Counted from the first letter of the stretch, positions 1-12,775 are shown. The stretch: 64,000 nucleotides of DNA from Rapana venosa (GCA_028751875.1 CM054138.1:42778813-42842812), one strand, 5' to 3'. Numbers and translations are program-made. Notes: generated by a model from the sequence alone, not told the origin.

Positions 1-210
1 CCTGGAGTTAACATCAGTGCCGACTCCACTCCCCCACAAAAGTTCTTCGGGTGAGACTATAAACCAACGTCCCTTGTACACAAACATACGAAGAACATCT
101 CGCGCATACGTGTTCCGCTTTTCAAAAGAGTAGGCCATTGTGTGCCGGTGGGAATGGATGACAAAAAGTTACGAAAACGGCATGTACACTTAGTGTCCTG
201 TTTAGATACC
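1..210 (+). repeat. tRNA-derived SINE, 3' body fragment
   Basis: The window opens inside a SINE. The body words GAGACTATAAACC, TTCCGCTTTTC, AGAGTAGGCCATTGTG and GCCGGTGGGAA recur in the same order in the full-length copies at 1929-2285 and 2718-3075. The tRNA-like head lies off the left edge, and the tail decays after about position 210. Confidence 0.8.
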
Positions 211-913
211 TACCATGAAGTCTGACTACGGATAAATCAATGGTGGGTAAAATAAAAATGGTCGTGTATGCAAAATCTCACCATTGGTAAACCTTGAAGC
301 TCCAGCCGAAACCGAACGCACAAAACGAAAGAAAATTAAATTCAGTTAAATTCGATCACCCATCTCAGTGGCTCAGTTACGGTGCAGACATTCAACAGAC
401 ATTGTGCCTGCCCAAGACATGGAGTTTCATTTTTACATCAAGGGCGTCATTTTTTTTATGTTCCCCAATGTCGAAGTGCTGCTGACTTAATAGTGGGCAA
501 AAAACAACAAAAAACCCTGGTTGCATAGACAAAATCTTACCTTCGGTGAATCTCTCGGAGTTCTATAGCCTAGGAAAGGGAAAAAACCAATTCATGAAAG
601 ACGGGTATGACCTGGTTCTTGCCGATCTGACCTTTCGCAGCCAGGAGGTAGTTATGTTGGGTGGTGGTTGTTTTTCTAGACAAGCGCCCTAGGCTTGTAA
701 CGGAAGTGGCAGGAGTTTATGAAGAGAGGACAACTGCTCTGGCTTGATGGAGAAACTCTTATCTCAGTTACCTCCCTGGTACCTGAAGTCGAATTGGGCA
801 TCTTTCCCCCTGTTAAAACACAGCGGGGCCGCAACTAAGTTATGCGTGTTTCAGAACTGAGAGCTATTGCTACATTTTAAAAATCTTTCTTTGATTGCCC
901 GGCTCTTTGTAGT
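211..913. other. non-coding stretch, nothing recognised
   Basis: No coding frame with recognisable similarity and no repeat structure that I can define. Short open frames here look accidental. Confidence 0.5.
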
Positions 914-945
<32 letters not shown>

Positions 946-974
946 GTGTGTTTTATTTATTTATTTATTTATTC
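914..974. repeat. (TG)n then (TTTA)n microsatellites
   Basis: A TG dinucleotide run is followed by a TTTA tetranucleotide run. It directly abuts the 3' tail of the minus-strand SINE at 975-1171. Confidence 0.9.
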
Positions 975-1171
975 TTTTATATCGAGGATAATGGAATAAG
1001 CACTCATTTGCTTTTTTACATCCAGTCCCCGTGTGAATGCGGTTTTGTAAATTTTGTCATCTGTTTCCACCGGCACACAATGGCCTACACTTCCGAACAG
1101 GATTTAACGTGTGCGCAAGATGTTCTGCATTGTTCCAACACGGGGCCTCGGTTTATAGTCTCATCCGAAGT
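975..1171 (-). repeat. tRNA-derived SINE, headless copy
   Basis: Read on the minus strand, this carries the SINE body from GAGACTATAAACC to the hairpin tail AGCAAATGAGTGCTT and TTCCATTATCCTCG. The tRNA-like head is missing: the copy stops where a (TG)n run begins at 1170. Confidence 0.85.
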
Positions 1172-1194
1172 GTGTGTGTGTGTGTGTGTGTGTG
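1170..1194. repeat. (TG)n microsatellite
   Basis: A pure TG run that replaces the missing head of the adjacent SINE copy. Confidence 0.9.
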
Positions 1195-1371
1195 AATGGA
1201 AAAGAAGGTTGGAGCCATATTCCCAGTCATCTAGATCTACAATGCTGCATGCAGTTTTCTTCTTTTCTTTTTCACGCTCTCTCTCCGTCTCACAGACGTG
1301 TGCGCATGTGTATCTCTTTATCTGTTCCTGTCCCTCTCTCACTTTGTCTCAACTGAAAAAAATAATGGATT

Positions 1372-1401
1372 GACAGACAGACAGACAGACAGACAGACAG
1401 A
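1372..1401. repeat. (GACA)n microsatellite
   Basis: About seven GACA units, followed by imperfect GATA and GACTGA motifs to about 1490. Confidence 0.9.
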
Positions 1402-1750
1402 TAGGCTAGCTAGTTAGCTATACAGGCAGATAGATAGAATCACAGCCTGAGTGATTAACTGACTGATTGACTGACTGATAAACTGATTGCTAATGTGTTT
1501 GTTGTTGGTTTTGACAAACACAACATGACTTGTAATGAAACCATCTTCACTTCAGGCTCCGAATTCCACGGTCAGTCTATCTCCAGCTGCTGCCATTGAG
1601 ACATATTTTTTTCCAGACCTTGGAAATGCTTTATATGGGAGAAATTTTCTTTTTCCAATCAAACAAATTCATTCTATTCGCGGACTTATTGGCATCTTAA
1701 GATCTTCATGGATATTGTTATTTTGAGGGCGTAGGGGTTCTTTTCCTTTT

Positions 1751-1793
1751 TGTTTGTTTGTTTGTTGTTGTTGTTGTTGTTGTTGCTGTTGTT
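1751..1793. repeat. (TGTT)n / (TTG)n microsatellite
   Basis: A short tetranucleotide run passes into a TTG trinucleotide run. Confidence 0.9.
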
Positions 1794-1928
1794 ATTTTTG
1801 CTTCTCCCCGCGAGTTCCGCGGTTGACCTATTGTGAGATTTTACGAACGCGACCGTTTTTTGTGTGTGCTTTTTTTTTTACCCACTTTTTCATTTCATTT
1901 TTTCTTTTCTTTTTTTCTTTTGCATTTT

Positions 1929-2285
1929 ATTCTTTTATATCGAGGATAATGGAATAAGCACTTATGTGCTTTTTTTAACATCCAGTCCCCGTGTGTATGC
2001 GGTTTTGTAAATTGTGCCATCTGTTCCAACCGACACACAATGACCTACTCTTACGAAAAGCGGAACAGGATTTTAACGTGTGCGCAAGATGATCTGCGTG
2101 CGTTCGCACACGGGGCCTCGGTTTATAGTCTCATCGGAAGGACTTCTGGGGGAGAGTGGAGTCTGCACTGATGTTAACTCCAGGGGAAAATCCCCTAAAA
2201 CGGGCGTCTCCGTGGGTGGATCGATCCCAGGCCGTCAGGTCACAACCCTCTAATCTAACCACCAGGCTATCCCGCCCCCTTTCCC
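1929..2285 (-). repeat. tRNA-derived SINE, full-length copy
   Basis: Read on the minus strand, the copy starts with a tRNA-like head. The A box is TAGCCTGGTGG (complement of 2259-2269) and the B box is centred on GGATCGATCC near 2218-2230. A conserved body of about 200 bp follows, then a tail with a small hairpin (AAGCAC/GTGCTT) and TTCCATTATCCTCG. An internal RNA polymerase III promoter of this kind is typical of tRNA-derived SINEs. The head differs more from the 2718-3075 copy than the body does. Confidence 0.85.
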
Positions 2286-2717
2286 CCCTCCCCCCCGCCC
2301 TCCATCACCCCCCTCCTCCCCCCCTCCCGATCGTGTCTATCTTTGCCACAAAAAGCAAGTATGCACGTTGAAGATCGTATGATTCATGAATTGAAAACAT
2401 ACATGTATACACTCTACATGCACAAAGTTGCTGAGAGAGTAAAAGCAAATTGTCACCCCCCTCCCCCTTCCCCCTCCTTTTCCTTTCACTCCCCGCCTCC
2501 CGTCCTAGAAGGCACATGTTCGATGCTCCCGAGGTTGGACTGTGTGTGACGTCACCGGTAATATCTACAGCTCTTTTCCCCTGTCCAAGAAATGCTGACA
2601 GAGGAGAAAAAAGAACGTGGAATGTAGGTATGTATGTAAGCTTTTTCAGTGCAAGGGGGAAATTACAAGTTTTTTTCTTATTAAAAAAAAATCTTGTTAG
2701 TGGCGTCATATCTAAAC

Positions 2718-3075
2718 GGAAGGAAGGTGGCAGGATGGGTAAGACGTTTGCCTGCCAACAAGTAAACCGTGAGGTTCTGGGTTCGATTCCCAGCCTCGCC
2801 CTTTCTTCCCAGTTTGACAAAAAAAATCGAACTGAATGTCAAAGTCCTTCGGATGAGACTATAAACCGAGGCCCCGTGTGCGAACGCATGCAAAACATCT
2901 TGCGCACACGTTAAATCCTGTTCCGCTTTTCGAAAGAGTAGGCCATTGTGTGCCGGTGGGAACAGATGACAAAATTTACAAAACTGCATACACACGGGGA
3001 CTGGATGTTTAAAAAAATAAATATTTAAAAAAAGCACACGAGTGCTTATTCCATTATCCTCGATTTAAAAAAATA
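2718..3075 (+). repeat. tRNA-derived SINE, full-length copy
   Basis: The head has an A box TGGCAGGATGGG at 2728-2739 and a consensus B box GGTTCGATTCC at 2780-2790. The body words match the other copies and the tail ends in the AGCACACGAGTGCT hairpin and TTCCATTATCCTCG. It lies in opposite orientation to the copy at 1929-2285, with about 430 bp between them. Confidence 0.9.
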
Positions 3076-3079
3076 AAAA

Positions 3080-3159
3080 TCTGAGCGCTTTGATTTGTTC
3101 CTTTACAAGATTCAGCGCTATATAAATTCCATACATCATTATTATTATTATTATTATTA
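3080..3159 (+). repeat. retroelement 3' tail ending in (ATT)n
   Basis: AGCGCTATATAAAT is followed about 15 bp later by an ATT trinucleotide run (3137-3159). Tails of this form are common at the 3' ends of invertebrate SINEs and LINEs. The rest of the element cannot be delimited. Confidence 0.5.
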
Positions 3160-3944
3160 AACCAAACTTAAGGGGTGTGTGAACATACGCCATGTTCCCT
3201 GACCTCTGATCTTGTCTTGTTCCGTGAACCCTGACCCTGACCCTGATTCAGTCACCCAGTGTCAGTGAACTGAACAAACTTTGTACTCTTCATCGCCAAC
3301 CTACACACCTTTTTCTGGGTTTGTGCACTTTTTTGGTATTGTGATAGTATCATTTGTACAGTAAGACTAGGAGGTACACTTACATAGACTGTGTCTGTTT
3401 CCTTTTCACCCCGTCATTAAACCGTAAACTGATATCCTCATTCACATTTTAAAAAAATCATTCTCACCATGGCAACCATCCCTCCCTCCCCCACCCCCCC
3501 CCACACACACACCATTAAGGTAGCCGCATTCCGACTTTGGGGACACAATTGGAAACTGAACCTACCAATTTTGCTATAACAGTCGGGGAGAGGTACCTCC
3601 CCGCTCTTTCCGATTTTCAACTGTGGTAGATTCTTTTCACGTGCACAAGACCGTATTAAGCACACGGGTCAGACGGGTTTAGAGTCTCCTCCGAAAAGAT
3701 TCGACTCTCGGTTCAATTTTCCCCCGTCAAAGTGGGAAGAAAGGGTATTGAGCAGATAACTAGCACCTGGGGTACACTGTTTGAAGTTTGTAACAAATGA
3801 ATCATACAGCTCTATTTGCTGCAACTGGGATGTGTCTGCTAAGACTGCTGCTGCCGCTGCTGCTGTTCCTCACCAAGTTTACTACTACACAGAGAGAACA
3901 GGGGCGCCAAGGGTTGAGGATAGAAAGAAAAGAAGAAAAAGACA

Positions 3945-3945
<1 letters not shown>
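3160..3945. other. non-coding stretch, nothing recognised
   Basis: Contains a short C-rich run followed by CA repeats near 3480-3512 but no supportable gene or element. Confidence 0.5.

Positions 3946-3980
<35 letters not shown>
3946..3980. repeat. (CA)n microsatellite
   Basis: A nearly pure CA dinucleotide run. Confidence 0.95.
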
Positions 3981-3983
<3 letters not shown>

Positions 3984-4056
3984 CCAACAGAGGCTAGGAT
4001 TATAAAGGATTGGCTAGACTGACTCAGAGTACCAGCAATTCATCGCTACTGCTGCA

Positions 4057-4436
4057 CATCAGGACAGAATCTTGCTGCTGCATCCAGGGCAGAATCTTGC
4101 TGCTGCACTTAGAGCAGAATCTTGCTGCTGCATTTAGAGCAGAATCTTGCTGCTGCACTTAGGCCAGAATCTTGCTGCTGCACTTAGGCCAGAATCTTGC
4201 TGCTGCACAAGGACAGAATCTTGCTGCTGCACTTAGGCCAGAATCTTGCTGCTGCACTTAGGCCAGAATCTTGCTGCTGCACCAAGGACAAAATCTTGCT
4301 GCTGCACTTAGGGCAGAATCTTGCTGCTGCACATTAGGGCAGAATCTTGCTGCTGCATCCAGGGCAGTATTCTCTTGCTGCTGCATATCAGGGCAGAATC
4401 TTGCTGCTGCACTTAGGGCAGAATCTTGCTGCTGCA
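4057..4436 (+). repeat. 25-bp minisatellite, 15 units
   Basis: Fifteen head-to-tail units share the core CAGAATCTTGCTGCTGCA, joined by short variable linkers (CTTAGGG, CTTAGGC, CTTAGAG, CATCAGG and others). Most units are 25 bp. The GCTGCTGCA core is almost invariant while the linker varies, so the units fall into sub-types that alternate along the array. No long frame is kept open across it. Confidence 0.95.
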
Positions 4437-4762
4437 GGCATCAGTGCTGAGGTCTGAAACGTGCAACTGCCACAAAACTGAACTCGGATACTGACCTGAC
4501 AGAAAGACGCTGTTATACAAATGGAAACAGACCGACTCTTTTGAAGGGTCTTTGTTCAGGAGCTTTCTGATAAAGGCAATCAACGATCACAAACGATTAG
4601 GCCTATGAGCTGCTTCGATTGTATCTGCGACTTTTGACATCTTGAGATCAAGACAAACATCAAATCATGGTGAAAATACTATTAAACAAAAATGAATAAG
4701 ATGGAATTACCATAATTTTACATGTTGTTTTGTTGGGGGTTATTTTTTTAAATATTTTTTTT
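4437..4762. other. non-coding stretch between minisatellite and satellite
   Basis: No gene seen. It ends in a T-rich stretch at 4739-4762 immediately before the GA satellite. Confidence 0.5.
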
Positions 4763-4847
4763 GGAGAAGAGAGAAAGGGAGATGGTGGAGAAAGAGAAAG
4801 AGAGAGGGTGGAGAAGATAGAGAAAGGGTGGAGAAGAGAGAGAAGGG

Positions 4848-4895
<48 letters not shown>

Positions 4896-5155
4896 GAGGA
4901 GAGAGAGATAGAGAGAGAGGGTGAAGAAGAAGAGAGAGTGATAGAGAGAGTGGAGGAGAGGGGGAGAGAGGGTGGAGAAGAGAGAGGAGAGAGAGAGGAT
5001 GAGAGAGGGGTGGAGAAGGGAGAGATAGAGTGGAGGAGAGAGAGAGGAGGTAGGAGAAGAGGGAGAAGGTGGAAAGAGAGAGAGAGAAGGGGTGGAGAAA
5101 GAAGAGAGAGGGGGATGGAGAAGAGAGAGAGCGTTGGGAGAAGAGAGAGAGGTTG

Positions 5156-5194
<39 letters not shown>

Positions 5195-5390
5195 AGAGAG
5201 GGTGGAGGAGAGCGAGAGAGAGAGAGGAGGAGACGATGAGAGAGAGAGGGAGGCAGAGAGAGAGAGAGAGAGAGAGACTGGAGAACAGAGAGAGGGTGGG
5301 GAAGAGAAAGAGGGGGTTGGAGAGGAGAGAGAGGGTGGAGAAGAGGGAGAGAGAGTGGGGTGGAGAAGAAAGAGAGAGAGAGGGTGGAGA

Positions 5391-5423
<33 letters not shown>

Positions 5424-5765
5424 GTTGGAGAAGAGAGATTAAGAGAGAGAGAGAGAGGGTGGAGAGGAGAGAGAGAGAGGGTGGAAAGAGAGAAAGAGAG
5501 GGTGGAGAAGAGAGAGGAGGTAGGAGGAGAGGGAGAGGGTGGAAAAGAGAGAGAGAGATGGGGTGCAGAAAGGAGAGAGAGGGGGATGGAGAAGAGAGAG
5601 AGAGTTGGGAGAAGAGAGAGAGAGGGAGAGGGTGGAGAGAGAGAGACAAAGGTTGGAGAAGAGAGAGAGAGGGAGAGGGTGGAGAGAGAGAGAGAGAGAG
5701 AGAGGGGAGAGAAAGAGAGAGGAGGGAGAGATAGCGAGTGGAGGAGGAGATGAGAGAGGGTGGAG

Positions 5766-5804
<39 letters not shown>

Positions 5805-5873
5805 CGAGAGAGAGAGAGGAAGAGATAGCGAGTGGAGGAGAGAGACAGTGGGTTGAGAAGAGAGAGAGAGAGA

Positions 5874-5913
<40 letters not shown>

Positions 5914-6468
5914 GGAGAGAAGAGAGAGAGAGGGAGAGATAGCGAGTGGAGGAGAGAGACAGAGGGTGGAGAAGAGAGAGAGAGAGAGAGAGTAGAGAGA
6001 GAGAGATGAGGAGAGAGAGAGAGGAGGAGTTGAGAGGAGAGAAGCGAGAGAGAGGAGAGGAAGAGATAGCGAGTGGAGGAGAGAGACAGAGGGTGGAGAA
6101 GAGAGAGGGTGGAGAAGAGAGGAGAGAGAGAGAGAGAGATGAGAGAGAGAGGAGAGAGAGAGAGAGGAGAGTGGAGGAGAGAGAGAGGGTGGAGAAGAGA
6201 GAGCGAGAGAGAGAGAGAGTGGAGGAGAGAGAGAGGGTGGAGGAGAGAGAGAGGGTGGAGAAGAGAGAGCGAGTGAGAGAGTGGAGGAGAGAGAGAGGGT
6301 GGAGAAGAGAGAGAGAGAGTGGAGGTGAGAGAGATAGAGAAAGACGGTGGAGAAAAGAGGAGAGAGAGAGAGAGAGAGGAGAGAGAGGGTGGAGAGAGAG
6401 AAAGGGAGATGGTGGAGGAAAGAGAGAGAGAAAGGGTGGAGAAGAGAGAGAAAGGGTGGAGAAGAGAT

Positions 6469-6516
<48 letters not shown>

Positions 6517-6570
6517 GAGGAGAGGGAGATAGAGAGAGAGGGTGGAAGAAGAAAGAAGAGAAGAAGAAGA

Positions 6571-6605
<35 letters not shown>

Positions 6606-6852
6606 GAGAGAGGGTGGGAAGAGAGAGAGACGGTGGAGAAGAGAGAGAGAGTGGGTGGACAAGAGAGAAAGAGAGAGTGCAGGTGAGAGAGGAAAGAAGA
6701 GAGAGAGAGAGTAGAGGAGAGAGAGAGAGAGGAGGATAGAAAGAGTGGTGGAGAGAGGAGTAGAGAGAGAGGATGGAGAAGAGAGAGAGAGGGTGGAGAA
6801 GAGAGAGAGAGCGGCGTGGAGAAGAGAGATAGAGGGTGGAAAAGAGAGAGAG

Positions 6853-6884
<32 letters not shown>

Positions 6885-9462
6885 TCCAGGGAGAGAGTGA
6901 GGGTGAAGAAGAGAGAGAGAGAGTGTGGAGGGAAAAAGAGAGGATGGAGAAGAGAGAGAGAGAGACGATGCGGGAGAGAGAGAAGAGAGGAGGGATGGAG
7001 AAGAGAAAGAGAGATAGTATGGAGAAGAGAGAGAGTGGAGGAGAGAGAGAGTGGAGGAGAGAGATAGAGAGTGGAGAGAGAGAGGCTGGAGAAGAGAGAG
7101 TGAGAAAGAGAGTGGAGGAGAGAAAGAGAGAGTGGGAGAGAGAGAGGGTGAAGAAGAGAGAGAAAGAGAGGGGGAGAGTGGAAGAGAGGAGAGAGATGAG
7201 TGGTGGAGAAGAGAGAGAATGAGGGGGGGGGGGGAGAAGAGAGAGAGAAAGAGATGGTGGAGAAGAGAGAGAGGGGGTTTTGAGAAAAGAGAGAGAGAGG
7301 GGTGGAGAAGAGAGAGAGGGTGGAGAAGAGAGAGAGAGAGAGAGGGTGGAGAAGACAGACAGAGGGTGAAGAAGAGAGAGCGAGAGAGAGAGGGTGGAGA
7401 AGGAAGAGAGAGTAAGCGGAGACGAGAGAGCGAGAGAGAGAGAGAGTTGCAGGAGAGAGAGAGAGGAGGGTGGAGAAGAGAGGGAGGAGAGAGAGAGAGA
7501 GAAGAGAGAGAGGAGGAGAGAGAGAGAGAGACTAGTGTAGAGGGAGAGAGAGGGTGGAGCAGAGAGAGAGAGAGTGGAGGAGAGACAGAGGGTGGAGAAG
7601 GGAGAGAGAGAGGAGAGAGTGGAGGAGGAGAGAGAGGGGTGAGAGAGAGAGAGAGGAGGTAAGGTTAGAGAGAGATAGAGGGAGAGAGAGAAGATGGAGA
7701 GAGAGAGAGGGAGATGGAGAACAGAGAAAGAGAGAGGGGTGGAGAAAGAGAGAAGAGAGAGAGAGTGGATGAGAGAGAGAGGGTGGAGAAGAGAGAGAGG
7801 AGAGGAGGGAGAGAGAGAGAGTGGGATGAGAGAGAGATATAGAGAAAGAAGAGAAGAAAGAAAGATAGGATGGAGAACAGAGAAAGAGAGAGGGGGTGGA
7901 CAAGAGAGAGAGAGAGAGGGAGGAGAGAGAGATAGAGAGAGGGTGGAGAAGAGAGAGAGGAGAGAGGGAGAGAGGTGGAGAGAGTAGAGAGTGAAGAGAG
8001 AGTGATGAGAGAAGAAGAGAGAGAAAGAGTGAGGTGGAGAGAGAGAGGGTGATAAGAGAGAGAGAGAGTAGAGGAGAGAGAAAGAGGGTGGAGAAGAGAG
8101 AGAGAGTGGGGGATGGAGAGTGGAGGAGGGAGAGAGATAGAGAGAGGGATGGAGAAGAGAGAGAGAGAGAAGGGTGGAGAAGAGAGAGAGAGGGTGGAGA
8201 AGAGAGAGAGGGGAGGAGAAGAGAGAGAGAGAGTAGAGGAGAGAGAGAAGAGGGTGGAGAAGAGAGAGAGAGATGAGAGAGAGAGTGAGGAGATTGAGGG
8301 TGGAGAGAGAGAGAGAGTGTATGAGAGAGAGAGTGGAGGAGAGAGAGAGAGGAGAGGTGGAGAAGAGAAAGAGAAGGTGGAGAAGAGAGGGAGTGGAGGA
8401 GAGAGGAGTGGAGGAGAGAGAGGAAGTGGAGAGAGAGAGAGGTGGAGAAGATGGAGTGGAGAGAGAGAGAGTGGAGGAGAGGAGGTGAAAGAGAGAGGAG
8501 GTGTAGAGAGAGAGGTGAGGAGAGAGAGAATGGAGAGAGAGAGGGTGTAGAGAGAGAGAGAGGGGAGAGTGAGGAGAGAGAGAGAGAGGAGGGGGGAGAG
8601 GGAGGAGAGAGGAGAGAGAGAAGAGGGGTTGAGAAGAGAGAGAGTGGGTGATAGAAGAGAAGAGGGTGGAGAGAAGAGTGGGGATTTGAGATAGAGAGAG
8701 AGGGGAGGGACAGAGAGAGAGAAAGAGGGGAGAGAGATAGAGAGGGGGAGAGTAGAGAGGGTGGAGAAGAGGGTGTAGAAGAGAGAGAGGGGGGGTAGGA
8801 GAAGATGTGAGAAGAGAGAGAGAGGGGTTGGAGAAGTGGAGGAGAGAGAGAGAGAGAGAGAGGTGGAGAGAGAGAGAGTGGGAGATGAGGAGAGAGAGAG
8901 GAAGTGGAGAAGAAGAGAGAAATATAGAGAAAAGAGAAGAGAGAGGGGAGGTGGAAAGAGAGAGAGAGAGGGGGAGAAGATGAGAGAGGGTGGGAGAGAG
9001 ATAGAGAGGGGTGGAGAAGAGAGTGAGAAGAGAGAGAGGAGTGGGAAGAGAGAGAGAGATGTGGAGAAGGAGAGAGAGAGGAGTTGGAGAAAGGAGAGAT
9101 GAGGGTGAGAGAGAGTGAGAAGAGGAGGAGAAGACGAGGAGAGAGAGGGTGGAGGAAGAGGGGGGGGGGGTGGGGGGGGGGGAGAGGGGTGGAGAAGAGA
9201 GAGGAGTGGAGAAGAGAGAGAGAAGTATAAGAGGAATGGAAGAGAAGATAGAGAGAAGAGAGGGTGGAGAAAGAGAGAGAGAGAGAGGGTGGAGAAGAGA
9301 GAGAGAGGGTGGAGAAGAGAGGAGAGAGAGGGTGGAGAAGAGAGAGAGAGAGTGCAGGAGAGAGAGAGAGAGGGTGGAGAAGGGAGAGAGAGAGTGGAGG
9401 AGAGCAGAGGGTGGAGAAGGGAGAGAGAGAGGATAGAGTGGAGGAGAGAGAGAGGGTGGAGA

Positions 9463-9497
<35 letters not shown>

Positions 9498-10284
9498 AGT
9501 GGAGGTGAGAGAGAGATAGAGGGAGAGAAGAGAAGATGGAGAGAGAGAGAGAGGGGATGGGAACAGAGAAAGAGAGAGGGGGTGGAGAAAGAGAGAGAGA
9601 GAGAGTGTGAGGAGAGAGAGAGTGGAGGAGAGAGAGAGAGAGAGTGGAGAGAGAGATGCTGGGAGAAGAGAGAGTGAGAAAGAGAGTGGAGGAGAGAAAG
9701 AGAGAGTGGAGAGAGAGAGAGAGAGAGGGTGAAGTAGAGAGAGAGAGAGAGAGAGAGAGGGAGGGAGAGTGGGAGAGAGAGAGAGAGTGATGGGAGAAAA
9801 GAAGAGAAGAAGGGGGGTGGAGAAGAGAGAGAGAGAAAGAGAGGGTGGAGAAGAGAGAGATGGGGTTTGAGAAAAAGAGAGAGAGATGGGTGGAGAAGAG
9901 AGAGAAAGGGCTGGAGAGAGAGAGAGGGTGGAGAAGAGAGAGAGAGGGGTGGAGAAGAGGGTGTAGATAAGAGAGAGGGGGTTGGAGAGAGAGAGAGGAC
10001 GGGGTAGTAGAAGATACTGTGGAGAAGAGAGAGAGAGAGGGAGGGGTGGAGAAGAGAGAGAGAGAGAGAGTGGAGAAGAGAGAGAGAGGGGTGGAGAAGA
10101 GAGAGAGGGTGGAGAAGAGAGAGAGAGAGAGAGGGTGAAGAAGAGAGTGAGAGGGGGTGGAGAAGAGAGAGAGAGGGTGGAGAAGACAACAGAGGGTGAA
10201 GAAGAGGAGAGCGAGAGGAGAGAGGGGGAGAAGGAAGAGAGAGAGAGGAGAGGAGAGATGGAGAGAGAGAGAGAGGGTGGGAGA

Positions 10285-10326
<42 letters not shown>

Positions 10327-10904
10327 TAGAGAGAGAGAGAGGGTGGAGAAGAGGAGAGAGAGAGAGGAGAGAGGGAGAGAGAGAAGGAGAGGGGAGAGAG
10401 AGAGAGAAGGTGGAGAAGGGAGAGAGAGAGTGGAGGAGAGACAGAGGGTGGAAGAAGGGGTAGAGGAGAGGGAGAGAGTGGATGAGAGTGGGAGGAAGAG
10501 AGAGAGGGTGGGAAGAGAGAGAGAGAGAGTGGAGGTTGAGAGGAGAGTAGAGGGGGAGAGCAGAGATAGATAGAGGAGAGAGAGAGAGGGGAATGGAGAA
10601 CAGAGAAAGAAGAGAGGGGGTAGAGAAAGAGAGAGAGAGAGAGGAGGAGGAGAGAAAGGGTGGAGAGAGGAGAGAGAGGGGAGATGAGAGAGAGAGAGAG
10701 AGATAGATAGAGAAAGAAGAGAAGATGAGAGAGAAAAATAGGATGGAGAACAGAGGAAAGAGGAGAGGGGGTGGACAAGAGAGAGAGAGAGGAGAGAGTG
10801 GAGTAGAGAGAGATAGAGAGAGAGGGGTGGGGAAGAGAGAGATAGAGAGAGAGGGTGGAGAAGAGAGAGAGAGAGAGAGAGAGAGGAGGAGATGAGAGAG
10901 AGAG

Positions 10905-10938
<34 letters not shown>

Positions 10939-11383
10939 GGGTGGACAAGAGAGAGAGATGCTGGAAAAGAGAGAGACAGAGGGTGCAGGGAGAGAGAGAG
11001 AGGGTGAAGAACAGAGAGAGAGAGTAGATGAGAGAGAGAGAGGGGTGGAGAAGAGAGAGAGAGAGTGGAGGATAGAGAGAGTGGAGGAGAGAGAGATAGA
11101 GAGAGAGTATGGAGAAGAGAGAGAGAGAGAGGGTGGAGAAGAGAGAGAGAGAGGGTGGAGAAGAGAGAGAGAAGGTGGAGAAGAGAAAAAGAGAGAGAGT
11201 GCAGGAGAGAGAGAGAGAGGGTGGAGAAGAGAGAGAGAGTGTGAGAGAGAGAAGTGGAGGAGAGAGAGTGAGGGTGGAAAAGAGAGAGAGAGGTATGAGA
11301 GAGAGAGGTGTATGAGAGAGAGATAGAGAGAGAGGATGGAGAAGAGAAAGAGATAGGATGCAGAAGAGAGAGAGTGGAGGGAG

Positions 11384-11404
11384 ATAATAATAATAATAAT
11401 AATA

Positions 11405-11468
<64 letters not shown>
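11384..11468 (+). repeat. (TAA)n-(TGA)n-(TAA)n island in the satellite
   Basis: TAA trinucleotides, then about ten ATG/TGA units, then TAA units again. It is a sharp compositional island in the purine array and is matched by the island at 13806-13880. Confidence 0.95.
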
Positions 11469-12732
11469 GAGAGAGAGAGGATGAAAGAGAGGGTGGAGAA
11501 GGGAGAGATAGAGTGGAGGAGAGAGAGAGGGTGGAGAAGAGAGAAAGAGAGAGAGAGAGGGAGAGAGAGAGAGGAGGAGAGAAAAAAATGTGGAGAAGAG
11601 AGAGAGAGAGTAGAGGTGAGAGAGGTAGAGAGAGAGGGTGGGGATGAGAGCGAGAGAGAGAGAGAGGGTGGAGAAGAGAGAAAGAGAGAGGGGGCGGAGA
11701 AGAGAGAGAGAGTGTAGGAGAGAGAGAGATAGAGAGATGAGATGGAGAAGAGAGATTAAGAGAGAGAGAGAGAGGGTGGAGATGAGAGAGAGAGGGGGTC
11801 GAGAAAAAAGAAAAGGGAATGGAGAAGAGAGAGAGATGGTGGAAAGAGAGAAAGAGAGGGTGGAGAAGAGAGAGAGAGGCGGGGGGTGGAGAGGAGAGAG
11901 AGGGTGGAGAAGAGGGAGAGAAAGTGGGGTGGAGAAGAGAGAGAGAGAGGGTGGAGAAGAGAGAGAGAGGTTGGAGAAGAGAGATTAAGAGAGAGAGAGA
12001 GACAGAGATGGTGGAGAGGAGAGAGAGAGGGGGTGGAGAAAAAAGAAAAGGGAATGGAGAAGAGAGAGAGAGGGAGGAAAGAGAGAAAGAGAGGGTGGAG
12101 AAGAGAGAGAGGAGGTAGGAGAAGAGGGAGAGTGTGGAAAAGAGAGAGAGAAGGGATGGAGAAAGGAGAGAGAGGGGGATGGAGAAGAGAGAGAGATTTG
12201 GGAGAAGAGAGAGAGAGGGTGGAGAAGAGAGAGACAGAGAGGCTGGAGAAGGATAGAGACAGAGAGAGAGAGAGAGGGTGGAGAAGAGAGAGAGACAGGA
12301 GGGGGGGTTTGGGGAGGAGAGAGAGGGGGGGGGGAGAAGAGAGAAAGGGGAGATGGAGAAGAGAGAGAGAGAAGGTGGAGAACAGGGGAAAAACAGACAG
12401 GGTGGAGAAGAGAGAGACAGAGAGGGTGAAGAAGAAGAAGAAGGAGAAGAGACAGAGAGAGGGGAGAGGGAGAGAGAGAGAGAGAGAGAAGGTGGAGAAG
12501 AGAGAGAGAAAGGGTGGAGAAGAGAGAGAGGATAGGGTGGGAAAGAGAGAGAGAGGGAGAACGAGAGGGTGGAGAAAAGAGAGAGAGAGAGAGGGTGAAG
12601 AGAGAGTGAGAGGGGGTGGAGAAGAGAGAGAGAGGGTGGAGAAGACAACAGAGGGTGAAGAAGAGAGAGCGGAGAGAGAGGGTGGAGAAGGAAGGAGATG
12701 AGGAGAGAGAGAGGGGTGGAGAAGAGAGAGGG

Positions 12733-12775
<43 letters not shown>

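Noticed and set aside
2728..2800. A functional tRNA gene (A and B boxes present)
   Set aside because: No proper anticodon arm or acceptor pairing is evident, and the sequence continues into the SINE body repeated elsewhere in the window.
4057..4436. CRISPR-like array of regular repeats
   Set aside because: Units are contiguous with 7-base variable linkers, not 20-40 base spacers, and the setting is a eukaryotic genome. It is a minisatellite.
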